From Canna indica (taxonomy: Eukaryota; Streptophyta; Magnoliopsida; Zingiberales; Cannaceae): a DNA stretch of 64,000 bases. Position 1 is the stretch's first letter; every line of letters begins with the position of its first letter. The stretch lies in the NCBI GenBank assembly GCA_034359265.1, contig CP136890.1, positions 30,856,501 to 30,920,500 on the forward strand. The letters are read 5' to 3'. The notes beneath the pieces are model-generated. The model was not told the DNA's origin. It made no database searches and saw only the letters and a program-made list of their open reading frames with translations. This document shows, piece by piece, positions 12,078 to 22,432 of the stretch. Made by a program: the position numbers and the translations under genes.

Positions 12078-13368
12078 GGAGCCTTAGCAAGCCTTCCACA
12101 CTTTATCCAAGCTTCCATTGAGCCATTCTTGATCATCTCAAACCTTTTTCTTGAGCCATCCCTTTGATAACCCTAGTTTCTATGATACATTCTTGATCTT
12201 GCCTTCAAGCTTTGAACGATTCATCATTGAGGCATCAAGAGGAACTAGGACTCGTGTTTGGAGCTAAGTATTTGTTGTATTATTTATATGCTCCATTATT
12301 TGTGTATTTTTGTGATTTATTTCATTGTATTTGAGCTTGTAAAGACCTAGGTTGTTAGGTCTTAAAATTGGGTGGTAACCTTGGTGTTTGAGGTTTAAAT
12401 CCACCATTGTAAACTTAGTTTAATTACTAGGATTAGTTGAGTTGTCCCTTAGGTTGAGGTGGGAGAGTGCTCTCGGTAGGAAGACAGGATACTTTCGGGT
12501 GTGGAAGTGCCTTCGGTTTGAGAGCGGAGACTTTCCAGTGTAAAGTCCTCTTTGTAAGGGAAATGATATAATCTAGTAAACCTAGTTTGGAAATCCTAAG
12601 CGGGGTGCTTAGGTAGTGGAGTAAGCATTGGGGCCGTGTTGGGTGAAATGGTCACACTAGAGGGGGGATGAATAGTGTGTTAACTAAATCTTATTGCTTA
12701 ATTCTATTTTTAATCGTTTCTTACAACTTAGGCAACTCCCAATTTTAATATTAAATGCGGAAGCAATAAGTAAGAAAATTAAGCAAACTCAAAAGAGACA
12801 ATGCAAACACAATTATTTATAGTGGTTCGGCCCCAATGCCTACTCCACTACCTAAGTACCGTGCTTAGGATTTCACACCCAAATTTACTAAATTATGAGT
12901 AGCTTACAATTGAGGAGTTTGCACCGGAAAGTCCCTACACTCACCTCGAAGGCACTTCCACACCCGGAAGTATCCTGCATTCCTACCGAGTGAGCTTTCC
13001 CACCTCAATTCTTAAGACCTACTCCTAACTTGGATTACACAAGTGGCTTTATACCATATACACCAAGGTAACCACTTACACACAAGACCATACACAAGGT
13101 CTTCTTACAAGCTCAAGTAAATTTAAGTAAAAACAAATCAAAGAACAATTCTATTCCAAGAAGAGGAAGAAGAAAATTTATCAATTTGTAAACACCTCTT
13201 CTTTTTGAGCCTAGCACCCTTGATGAACCCTTTAATGAAGAAATCTTGAAGATGAGGGATCAAGAGCTAGTTTTGAAGAATTTGATCAATTGAGAAGCTT
13301 GGAGGATGCTAAAGATCACTCTTTGAAGGTTATTACCATCAATAAATGATTTAGGAGAGAGAGAATAA

Positions 13369-13376
13369 TATTTATA
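13369..13376 (-). promoter_or_regulatory. TATA box, E3 3' LTR
   Basis: TATAAATA on the minus strand, about 55 bp downstream of the palindrome cluster in transcription order. Confidence 0.65.
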
Positions 13377-13429
13377 ACCCTGCGATCAAATGGCTCATCA
13401 ACGGGCGTATTTTTGCCCATTGCCGACGC

Positions 13430-13725
13430 CCGGTCGCTTGCCGGTCAATCATCGGTTGATCGACCGATCGATCGCCCAACGACCGCTGGCTTTCTGCGCT
13501 TCTGCCGCTCTGTTCGGTTGACCAGAGGGTCGACCGACTATATCGTGATTTTGATCCTCTGCTGTCCGATCGACCAAAGTAGACACTGCCAGTTTTTGGC
13601 CTCGTTCGGTCAACCGACCGATCACCGAAGTAGCCACTGCCAATTTTTGGCATTGTTCGGTCGACCGAAGTGGCTACTGCCATTTTTTCACTACCTTTGG
13701 TTCGGTCGACCGACCGGTTGACCGA
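13430..13725. repeat. Expanded CpG palindrome cluster in E3 3' LTR
   Basis: About 300 bp hold many copies of GGTCGACCGA, CGATCGACCG and GGTTGATCGACC, partly in longer units built on TTCGGTCGACCGAAGTGG followed by CTACTGCCA. The cluster is about three times longer than in the E1 5' LTR, so the unit number varies between copies. Confidence 0.8.
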
Positions 13726-14055
13726 ACCTAGGCTGTACTTGATTTTTTCAGCCTTCTTTTTGTGTGTTTCGTTTCCAGGTTCCGGGCTTCAATGTGCGTC
13801 AACTTGGAGAGCTTTCCATGTGTTCTTTAGACTCAACCAAGACGTCTTTGGTGCACACGTCGAACTTCGAGAGATTTCCACGTTGAACCTGAACGCGATG
13901 ATCAATGTCCTTTTGATTTCTTCAATATTTTTGATCGAGGACATCAAGAGCTAATCGATATGGAACTTAAAAATATTTCTCCATGAAACATTAGTTCCAT
14001 GTTTGTTATCATCAAAACCGAGATTAAGACCAAGGTAGAAAACCTTAGGCCAACA

Positions 14056-14240
14056 ATCTTCCCCTTTTTGATGATGACAAACATTCTTAAAAAAATATCT
14101 ACAATTGAGCATAGAGGATATCAAAATGGGATTTCTCCCCCTATCAACATGCAAGCATATTTGTATAATAGAACTCCCCCTATCTATATGCATGGTTTTC
14201 CTATATTTTCTTCCCCTTTACCTATATTTTTCTTCCCCTT
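14056..14240 (-). other. Multiple polypurine tracts of E3
   Basis: Next to the 3' LTR the minus strand reads CAAAAAGGGGAAGAT, the primer for second-strand DNA synthesis. Further AGGGGGAG-like tracts occur at about 14136-14143, 14175-14182 and 14205-14240. Repeated polypurine tracts before the 3' LTR are a known Sirevirus trait. Confidence 0.75.
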
Positions 14241-14570
14241 TTGACATCAATCAAAAAGGGTAAGAAAAGTCAATCTTGCCAAAGCTGAGACTCTAAAATT
14301 AGTTTTCATGAAGCATGAAGATCTCAATTCAAGGGATGAAAACATACATACAAGTGAGACTAACCAATACATGATATCATAGAACAACCAAGTGTAACCA
14401 AGTGTAAACATTAACATGTTTCAAATATAACAAGTCATTCAATCATCACATAATACTAATCATTCAATCATTACAGATAAGGAGTTTCAAATACAAATAT
14501 AAAGTCGATCAAGCAAAGTGTAGTGTTAATACAAGTCCATAAAATGAATAACATCAAACATCAAATAATA

Positions 14571-15749
14571 CTAATCATCCTCAGGTGAGGGAGGTGGTAG
14601 ATGCGACTGATAGTATTGCCACATCTCATCCATCCGACCATTCATCTCATCAAACCGACGATCGTACTCATCCACTTACTGACCGTACTGGTCAACACGT
14701 TGACCATATTCATCCATACGCCGACCATGCTCATCGATCATCTGACCATACTCATCGATCCGTCGACCATACTCGTCTAGGCTTTCTCTTGTGCCTCTGT
14801 TCCATTCCACCTGGTCGATATGAAACTGAGCAAAGCGATGCTCTAGATCACCCAGACGCTCAATGGGAGTGTCGGTTGATGAGCTTCCACCAGCATCTCT
14901 CGCCTCCATGATTATGTCATGATTAGTGTGCTCCGCAGGTTCCCCCCGCACTCTTTCACCACGCTGATTTTCAAGAATGTTCATACAGTTGAGAGAGGAT
15001 GAATCTATGGCTTTGGGCATAGGTTCTACTTCAAATCTAGATTTGTTTACCCCAGTAGCATAGATAAAGTGAGAAATCACTGAGGCATAGGGTAGGGCTT
15101 GCTTCTTTGAGGCATGAACATCTGCTATATAGCGAAGCATGAGATCAGGAACATTTATGGGTATGCGAGATATAGCAAAGAAGAGTACTCTAGTACTCAT
15201 ACTGGTTACCTCGTCATAGTGACCTGCTCTAGGAAGAATATTATATGCAATGATAAATTGCATGATCCTAGCTGAGGTTGACAATTTTATATGGGTAGGA
15301 AGCATCCCCTGATAGTCCTCAGGACAGATGGCTAATATAACTTGATGACTAGGAAAATCCTCATGAAAGAGGTGTGTGGACATCTTATATATGGATCTTC
15401 CTAGCAGAGGAAACCCAAATGCATCTCTAATGGCTGATTCGGTGATTAGTATGGATTTGCCCAAAATTTCAGATCTAAGAACTAGTGAGTCACCTAATCT
15501 AGTTTGATCTATCACGAGGTTGGAGAAAAATGCTTTTATCAAGATGGGACATACTGGTACTTGCTTTCCTATATACTCTACCCATCCCAGGCTTGCAAGT
15601 TTACCTCTAATGTCATACAGCTCTAGGTCACCTAAGTTAACTGGACAAGTCTATAAGACAGCTCTGTCCACAAACCTAGGGGCTTGAGTCTTGCCTATAG
15701 CGGTCAAAAGATTGTCGAGCAAGCTTGGAAGCTTTGTCTTGGGTGCCAT
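14571..15749 (-). pseudogene. E3 second ORF, plant transposon-associated protein-like with heptad tail, two stops
   Basis: From ATG at 15749 (MAPKTKLPSLL) one frame runs 392 codons to the stop at 14571, broken only by TAG at about codon 33 and TAA near codon 357. Both stops can arise by C-to-T change of Gln codons. The middle part, with MQFIIAYNILPRAGHYDEV, SRIPINVPDLMLRYI and ALPYASVISHFIYATGV, resembles the putative plant transposon protein family often found downstream of pol in plant retrotransposons. The C-terminus carries heptads of the type DEYGRRI, likely a coiled coil, and ends PPPSPEDD. It sits where a Sirevirus env-like gene would be. E1 and E6 have nothing comparable. Function unknown; domain assignment is from memory of the family. 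Confidence 0.6.
14640..14790 (-). repeat. 21-bp tandem repeat coding heptads in the E3 ORF
   Basis: Units such as CATACTCATCGATCCGTCGAC recur about seven times and code for DEYGRRI, DEYGQMI, DEHGRRM, DEYGQRV and similar. The 7-residue period matches a coiled-coil heptad. The units also contain TCGAC, like the LTR palindromes, but here they are explained by coding. Confidence 0.8.
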
Positions 15750-17994
15750 TATTTAAGATAATTAGGATGATGTGTAGATAATTAACTTTAATGAGTAATG
15801 CATGCTCTTAAAGCTGGAGAAGAAACACTTTTAAGGTCAACATAAATTCGTACAAGGCCTCCTTTTTTAAAAAAATGAATTTTAACATTAAATCTCAATA
15901 TGTGAGTCCAAAAATAGATAAAATAAAAAAATAAAAATAAGAGATAGGATCCAAAGAAAATATAAATTGGGTCACAAATAAAATAACAAACATACATTTG
16001 AATCATTAATATTCTCCTTCCAACAAATGACTTTTGTTTTGGCAAGATGAAAATGAGAAATTTTAATTAACAAAAGTAAAGATATCAAAAAAAATCTTTT
16101 TAAGAAAGACAAAACAAATGTTAAGAGTAAAGATATCTCATGAAAGAAAACAAACTTTTACTTACACAAGAACCATGAGAAATTTGATTTTCCTTCCCTA
16201 AAACTTGTTTTTTTAGGTAAAAATACCAAAGAAAATCATCATCCAAGAAAACATGAAACATGATTTTTATGAGTGAATCTAGACATAGAGAGAAGAAAAG
16301 ATGAAAAATCCACTCAACATTATGAACTAACTCATGTATGGTAGCTAAGAGTTGAGTCTTTTACCTTGGAGGAGAAGAAGAAACCTTAAAACCAAGAGGA
16401 GAGTGGTGAGTAGCCGGTTGAATGATCAAGGAAGCCCTAGTTTTGGGCTTAAAAACTTGGGTTGAAGGGATGAGATTAAAACAGACGGCCAAATGGGTGG
16501 ACATGATTGATTTCTGTCCGCCGGTCGATCGGGCAGTCGTATGTCGTGCGACCGCTCGAGCTGCCATGGGTTTTCTTAAGCCCAAAAAGAATTATTTTTG
16601 AGAGATCTATATATTGAAATTTTATGAATTTTTTTTCACATGAACTAGGCTTCATGAGGATTCCAAAATGTCAATAGTCACTCAAAAAGGATATCTTTAC
16701 AATTTTCTATAAAATCTACAAGTTCTCAGTAACATTTTTGTAAATATGAGTCATTTGTCAAACATTTTTAGATTTTGTCCAAACTTTCTAGATACCAAAA
16801 TATGATCATTTAAAGCATGTATATTGAGTTTGAGACAAAGATAATGTCATTTGGTCAAAATTTTACCTTAGCATGATTTCATTCAAAAAATAAACATGTT
16901 AACATGAAATTGCTAAGTATCAATCTTTAACTTATGCTTATGGTTTTTCAAGTATAGACACATGAACACCTAACATGAGTAAATCTAAACATGTTTGTGA
17001 AGTTTGAGCTCAAAAAGAAATTTTTAAGTCAAATTATTGACTTAGGCCAAGCTTTTTCAATTTTGAGTCCCCCAAGGTGATCTTGTTATCACCTAGTTCT
17101 TTTACACACGAATTTTCAAGTTTAAACATCTAGAGTCATGTCATGTGTGTATCTAAACATGTTTTCCAACTACTAACTCAAAATGATGGTCTCTAATATG
17201 AATTTCATCCTAGAGCAAATTTTATTCAATCAAGATATCATGAAATTTCTTAAGTTATCTAACTTTTACCTACCCATGTAATTTCATAGATTTGACATTG
17301 AAAAACAATCATGAGTATAGAGACATCATTAGATCATGAATATTCAATATTATACAAAGATTTTGCCAAATTCAAACTCATACCTCATTCTTGGAAATTT
17401 TGCCAATCTTGTCTTTTTCTTTTCAATTTCTAAAGCCTTCCATTTTATCATAACTTACAAGTAATATTCATTAATAGGATAATGAGAATATAATTAGTAG
17501 CAAGTTATTAAACTAAGTAGCAAAGAGAGAGATCAATTTTCGATATCAAAATATACTTTGCTAAATAGTTTCAAATTCGTTTCAAAATATGTTATCATGA
17601 ATTTGAAACGAATTTTAAGAGATCACAAATGTAATATTAATGAAAACATGATCTCCAACCCTTCCTATTGGTTGAAAACCGAAAGGCCACAATGAGCCTA
17701 CAATTTAAAACCGCAAGATCGCATGAGTCCACTGTAAGCTACATACGTCTCCGAAGAGACCGGAAACCAAAAATCAAAAATATTTTTGAACGCATATCAT
17801 GAGTGGGGAAAAATCAATTTAAGCAAGTATCATGAGCTCCAACTATTAATGGATCAATCATAGTTAAGAGATGATACCAAACCTTTTAGATGCCAACTTT
17901 CATTTCCATAGGCATCTAGGTGGGAATCTTGAAGTTGCAACCATGTAAGGACATTTCATTGAATTCTTGGCCAACTTCAACACGTCACTTTCCC
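15750..17994 (-). other. E3 long non-coding internal region
   Basis: About 2.2 kb between gag and the second ORF, AT-rich, with no ORF of substance and no pol motif. Its gag-proximal end holds the conserved hairpin block (17647-17760). The rest contains diverged repeats spaced about 170 bp: blocks with TTTGAGCTCAAA or similar recur near 16830, 17000 and 17170. A GTCGATCGGGCAGTCG stretch near 16520-16560 recalls the LTR palindromes. Confidence 0.65.
17647..17760 (-). other. Conserved hairpin block after gag, E3 copy
   Basis: The minus strand begins GTCTCTTCGGAGAC, a 5-bp stem closed by a TTCG loop, and ends TTGGAGATCATG. A second stem CGGTT/AATTG with loop TTA lies at 17701-17713. The block is far more conserved among E1, E3 and E6 than the AT-rich sequence around it. 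It lies about 235 nt after the gag stop in this copy. Confidence 0.65.
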
Positions 17995-19343
17995 TTATCC
18001 TTGTGTGGTAGCTCCCCCTACTAAAGGGCATGAAACTTTTGGTACCCAAATATATTTGGGTCCTTGGGGGTTAAGGGGCTTAGGAACCCAAAGTGTCTTT
18101 GCCACACTTGGATTCATCTTAAAAGCACACTCATAAATGGCATGCCCGTAAACACCACAACAAAAATAATGTCCATTAAATCTTTTCTTTTCATTTTTCT
18201 TATGGACATGAGGCATAATGTTAGGATGCTTAGCTTGAAAGACATGATGAGCAAGAATATTTTTAAAAGAAACATTTTTCTTTTAAGGTTTTCTAAATGA
18301 GACATTTTGATTTTTTAAATTAAGAGAAGAAGTATTAACTTTTCTACTCAAAATCAACATTTTATTCTTCAAGTCATTCATAGATTTATGCAAAGCATGC
18401 AATTGAGTTTTCAACATATTATTTTCATTCTTTAACGTGTCATTTTTGTTTTTCAATTCCTTAGTGTCAATACTTAAAACATCATGGTGTGGATTAGAGA
18501 CACTAATTTTTAGCTTCTCATTTTCTAGTTTAGCATCGATCATGTAAATGAGAGCTAAGAGTCAAGTTTTTCTTATTAATTTTTTTGTTTTTTTTAATCC
18601 TTTTTAACCATCAATACGTACATGATTTTATATTCATCCATCAATTCATCATAAAACATGTCATGAGAACTAGATGAATTAATACTACACTTTTTGTTAT
18701 CATGACTAGAAGAAGAAGAGTGTACCTCATCATTAGTATTCATGAGGTAATCTTTTGAATTAGCTTCATAGCCATGGTAAGAGGATGCTTCATTCGAACA
18801 GGATGATGATGTGAAAGCGTTTGGCCTCTTTTTTGCCTTGTTCTTCATAGAAGGGCAATTTTTCTTCACATGCCCCTTTTCCTTGCATGCATGACACACT
18901 ACCTTTCTTTTTCGGCTCTTAGAGCTACTCCTTTGACTAGAAGAGCTATGGGCATCAAAATCAAGATTAGTGGTAGGTGAATGACCATTGTCATCACTAC
19001 ATTCATTAGAAGTCCCAATCTCTTCGGTCTTGGCATAATCATATAGCATGTTTAAAGTTTCCCAAATATTGAAGGCCGAAGTACAATGCATGACTTTTTC
19101 AAAGATGTTATTTTCCAAAGAACAATATAAGAAATTTGTTGCCTTAGCATTTAGTTCAAACCTATTAATTTGTTCTTGGGTCCATGTATCCATTTTTTCC
19201 TTAGGTTCTATGTATTTTGACTTTACCATATTAAAAACACCTAAACCTTGAGTCTTTAGGAAAGTGTTCATTCTACTCTTCCAAAGACCAAAGTTAGACT
19301 CATTGAACCAAGGAGGTGTAGACGCTACCAACTCTAGTGCCAT
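17995..19343 (-). pseudogene. gag: E3 gag, frameshifted
   Basis: Gag forms the particle in which reverse transcription takes place and binds the RNA. From ATG at 19343 (MALELVAS) the product matches E1 Gag: a UBN2-type copia Gag domain (NFGLWKSRMNTFLKTQ, EKVMHC, LNMLYDYAKTEE), a first CCHC knuckle (CHACKEKGHVKKNC), a coiled-coil region, a second knuckle (CCGVYGHAIYEC) and the tail PQGPKYIWVPK ending ATTQG. The first part stops at 18594, and an expanded T-rich tract at 18560-18600 breaks the frame before the coiled coil resumes. A further frame change occurs at about 18283. An upstream TTG-initiated extension into the leader is not a likely start. Confidence 0.85.
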
Positions 19344-19390
19344 TTTCAGATCAAAATTAAATGTAGACAATATGGTGAAATCTCAAACTA

Positions 19391-19408
19391 CGACCTACTC
19401 TGATGCCA
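19391..19408 (-). other. Primer binding site of E3
   Basis: The minus strand reads TGGCATCAGAGTAGGTCG, the E1 site with two transitions, two bases from the LTR. Confidence 0.8.
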
Positions 19409-20144
19409 ATTATTGGGTGAAATGGTCACACTAGGAAGAGGGGGGGTGAATAGTGTGTTAACTAAATCTTATCGCTTAATTCCATTTTTAATCATTTCTT
19501 ACAACTTAGGAAATTCCCAATTTTAATATTCAATGCGGAAGCAACAAGTAAGAAAATAAAGCAAACTCAAAAGAGACAATGCAAACACAATTATTTATAG
19601 TGGTTCGGCCCCAATGCCTACTCCACTACCTAAGCACCGTGCTTAGGATTTCACATCCAAGTTTACTAAATTATGAGTGTCTTACAATTGAGGACTTTGC
19701 ATGGGAAAGACCCTACACTCACCTCGAAGGCACTTCCACACCTGGAAGTATCCTACCTTCCTACCAAGTGAGCTTTCTCACCTCAATTCCTAAGATCTAC
19801 TCCTAACTTGGATTACATAAGTGGCTTTACACTATATATACCAAGGTAACCACTTACACAAGACCACACACAAGGTCTTCTTACAAGCTCAAGTAAATTT
19901 AAGTAAAAACAAATCAAAAAACAATTCTATTCCAAGAAGAGGAAGAAGAGAACTTATCACAATGTAAACACCTCTTCTTTTTGAGCCTAACACCCTTGAT
20001 GAACCCTTTAATGAAGAAATTTTGAAGATGAGGGATCAAGAGCTAGGTTTGAAGAATTTGATCAATTGAGAAGCTTGGAGGATGCTAAAGATCACTCTTT
20101 GAAGGTTATTATCATCAATAAATGATTTAGGAGAGAGAGAAGGG

Positions 20145-20152
20145 TTTTTATA
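20145..20152 (-). promoter_or_regulatory. TATA box, E3 5' LTR
   Basis: TATAAAAA on the minus strand. The sister LTR has TATAAATA here. This would be the active promoter of E3. Confidence 0.6.
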
Positions 20153-20207
20153 ACCCTGCGATCAAATGGCTCGTCAACGGGCGCATTTTTGCTTGTTGCC
20201 GACGCTT

Positions 20208-20470
20208 ATCGACAGATCGACCGCCTAGCGACCGCTGGCTTTCTGCGCTTCTGCCGCTCTGTTCGGTGACCGGAGGGTCGACCGACTATATCGCGATTTT
20301 GATCCTCTGCTGTCCGATCGACCGAAGTAGACACTGCCAGTTTTTGGCCTCGTTCGATCGATCGATCTGTAGACCGAAGTAGCCACTGCCAGTTTTTGGC
20401 ATTGTTCAGTCGACCGAAGTGGCTACTGCCATTTTTTCACTACATTCAGTCGACCGCCCGATTGACCGAA
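20208..20470. repeat. CpG palindrome cluster in E3 5' LTR
   Basis: Same units as in the E3 3' LTR, slightly shorter and with more decay, for example TCGATCGATCGATC and CAGTCGACCGAAG. It begins about 55 bp upstream of the TATA box in transcription order. Confidence 0.78.
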
Positions 20471-21028
20471 CCTAGGCTGAACTTGATTATTTCAGCCTTC
20501 TTCTTGCGCGCTTCGTTTCTAGGTTTCGGGCCTCAACGTGTGTCAACTTGGAGAGCTTTCCATGTGTTCTTTAGACTCGACCAAGACGTCTTTGGTGCAC
20601 ACGTCGAACTTCGAGAGATTTCCACGATGAACCTGAATGCGATGATCAATGTCCTTATGATTTCTTCAATATTTTTGATCGAGGACATCAAGAGCTAATC
20701 GATATGGAACCTAAAAATATGTCTCCATGAAACATTAGTTCCATGTTTGTTATCATCAAAAGATTAGTTCCATTAAGACCAAGGTAGAAAACCTTAGGCC
20801 AACAGGCCGAACCACTATAAATCATTGTGTTAGCATTGATATTTTGTTTGTATTAATTGCTTTATCATTTATCACTTTCACATTTAGTCATTCAATCGTG
20901 AATTGCCTAACTAATCTAAGAAACATTTAAAATTGAAATTTAGGTGATAAGATTTAGTTAACACACTATTCACCCCCCCTCTAGTGTGGCTATTTCACCA
21001 ACAGTCTACATCTAGTCTCGATCTGAAA

Positions 21029-22432
21029 ATGACACTAAAGTTGGTAGCGTCTATACCACTTAGGTTCGATGAGTCAAACTTTGGTCTTTGGAAGAGTAAA
21101 ATGTACACTTTTCTAAAGACTCAAGGTTTAGGTGTATTTGACATGGTAAAGACTAAATACATTGAACCTAAGGATAACATGAATGCATGGACCCAAGAAC
21201 AAATAGATAGATTTGAGTCAAATGCTAAAGCCATGAATTGTATATTTTGTTCTTTGGAAAATGTTATATTTGAAAAGGTCATGCATTGTACTTTCACATT
21301 CGATATTTGGGATTGTTTAAACATGCTTTATAATTATGCAAAAATCGAGGAGCTTAATACACTTGATGAGGGAAGTGATGACAATTGTCATCCACTTAAT
21401 ACTAATATGATTTTTGAAGCCCAAAGTGCCTCTAGTCATAGTAGCACTAAAAAATGGAAAAGGAAGGTGATTTGCCATGTGTGCAAAGAAAAAAGGCATG
21501 TGAAGAAGAATTGCCCCACCATGAAGAACAAGGCAAAGAAGAGGTCGAATGCTTCCACATCCTCATTCCACTCAAGTGAAGCGTCCTCTTGCCATGACTA
21601 TGAAGCCACATCAAAAGATTGCCTCATGAATGATAACAATGAGGTACACTATTCTCCTTCAAGTCATGTTAATGAAAATGATAGCATTAACTCATCTAGC
21701 TCTCATGATTTGCTCTATGATGAATTAATGGATGAATATAAAAGCATGTATGCCTTGCTTGTTAAAAAAGATAAAGAAGATAAAAAATTGAAGAAAGAAA
21801 ACTTAAATCTTAGCTCTCAATTATATGATGTAATATTAGAAAATGAGAAGCTAAAAATTAGTGTCTCTAATCCATGCCATGATACCTTAAGTATTGACAC
21901 TAAGGATTTGAAAACAAAAAATGACATCTTAAAGAATGAAAATAGCATGTTGAAAACTCAATTGCATGCTATTCATAAATCCATCAATGTCTTTAAAAAT
22001 GAGGTTGTTTTTCTAAATAAGAAAGTTAATAATCTATCTAGTAATTCATCCTCTAAGAATTCTAGAAATACAAATGTTCCTTTCAAGAATGCTTATGCAT
22101 ATCATGTTTCTCATGTCAAGCATTCTAACATTAAACCTCATGTTCAAAAGAAAAATATTTCCTTTAAGAATGCTCATGTTCATCATAGTTCACATGTCAA
22201 ACATTCTAATGATAAACCTCATGTCCATACTAAAAATGAAAAGAAGTTTAATGGGCATTGCTTTTGTTGTGGTATTTTCAGCCATGCTATTTATGATTGT
22301 GCATTCAAGAAAAATCTAAGTGTTGTTAGGACACTTTGGATTCCTAGGCCATCTAACCCCCAAGGACCCAAAGCCATTTGGATACCAAAAGTTTTATGCT
22401 CTTTTGTAGGGAGAGCCACCACACAAGGGTAA
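21029..22432 (+). CDS. gag: E1 Gag, intact 467-residue ORF
   Basis: The only intact retroelement gene in the window. ATG at 21029 (MTLKLVAS) follows the leader. A frame extension upstream to 20984 starts at GTG inside the solo LTR and is rejected. Domains: UBN2-type copia Gag, about residues 12-110; CCHC zinc knuckle 149-162 (CHVCKEKRHVKKNC); a Ser-rich linker; a Lys/Glu/Asn coiled coil, about 245-345; a His-rich segment with two near copies of FKNAHVHHSSHVKHSN; second CCHC knuckle 411-424 (CFCCGIFSHAIYDC); and the tail SNPQGPKAIWIPK. Gag should assemble cytoplasmic particles and package the RNA. In Sireviruses pol follows in the same message; here the ORF closes with TAA after ATTQG and no pol follows. 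Confidence 0.9.
   Translation: MTLKLVASIPLRFDESNFGLWKSKMYTFLKTQGLGVFDMVKTKYIEPKDNMNAWTQEQIDRFESNAKAMNCIFCSLENVIFEKVMHCTFTFDIWDCLNMLYNYAKIEELNTLDEGSDDNCHPLNTNMIFEAQSASSHSSTKKWKRKVICHVCKEKRHVKKNCPTMKNKAKKRSNASTSSFHSSEASSCHDYEATSKDCLMNDNNEVHYSPSSHVNENDSINSSSSHDLLYDELMDEYKSMYALLVKKDKEDKKLKKENLNLSSQLYDVILENEKLKISVSNPCHDTLSIDTKDLKTKNDILKNENSMLKTQLHAIHKSINVFKNEVVFLNKKVNNLSSNSSSKNSRNTNVPFKNAYAYHVSHVKHSNIKPHVQKKNISFKNAHVHHSSHVKHSNDKPHVHTKNEKKFNGHCFCCGIFSHAIYDCAFKKNLSVVRTLWIPRPSNPQGPKAIWIPKVLCSFVGRATTQG

Larger units (their letters stand above)
12637..14055 (-). repeat. E3 3' LTR
   Basis: In plus-strand reading it runs from TGTTGGGTGAAATGG to CTTAGGCCAACA. It carries the G-tract, the GTGGTTCGGCCCC block (about 12825), TATA box and palindrome cluster in family order. 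Pairs with 19411-20804. Confidence 0.9.
12637..20804 (-). mobile_element. E3: gag-only Sirevirus-like element with an added second ORF
   Basis: Complete minus-strand element of about 8.2 kb inside LTR2. LTRs are 12637-14055 and 19411-20804. GGCCG flanks it on both sides (12632-12636, 20805-20809), a perfect 5-bp duplication. From its 5' end on the minus strand: LTR, primer site, broken gag, about 2.2 kb of AT-rich sequence, a second ORF (15749-14571), polypurine tract, LTR. No pol domain is found. It differs from E1 and E6 in having the second ORF. Confidence 0.9.
19411..20804 (-). repeat. E3 5' LTR
   Basis: Pairs with 12637-14055. Its primer-site end reads TATTGGGTGAAATGG, so the terminal TG has become TA. 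The G-tract, GTGGTTCGGCCCC block, TATA box and palindromes are in family order. Confidence 0.88.
11256..21003 (+). mobile_element. LTR2: solo LTR of the same family in the E1 leader, itself split by E3
   Basis: It begins TGTTGGCCTAAGG at 11256 and, after the E3 insertion, ends TATTTCACCAACA at 21003. GTCTA flanks it at 11251-11255 and 21004-21008, a perfect 5-bp target duplication. The E1 leader reads correctly across the gap, as shown by the equivalent uninterrupted leader in E3 (19344-19390). Own length without E3 is about 1.58 kb. It lies between the primer site and the gag start of E1 and could place a second promoter (TATA at 12070) upstream of gag, although E3 now separates them by 8 kb. 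Confidence 0.92.

Noticed and set aside
13372..13721. Overlapping ORFs of about 100 codons on both strands, Arg- and Asp-rich
   Set aside because: They are translations of the CGACCG palindrome cluster. Open frames on both strands follow from the repeat, not from coding.
13430..13725. CRISPR-like regular palindromes
   Set aside because: Units overlap, vary in length, have no unique spacers of constant size, and sit in a plant LTR.
20984..21028. Upstream extension of the E1 gag frame
   Set aside because: It starts at GTG within the solo LTR, whose insertion is fixed by the GTCTA duplication. The ancestral leader has no such start; ATG at 21029 fits the sister copies.
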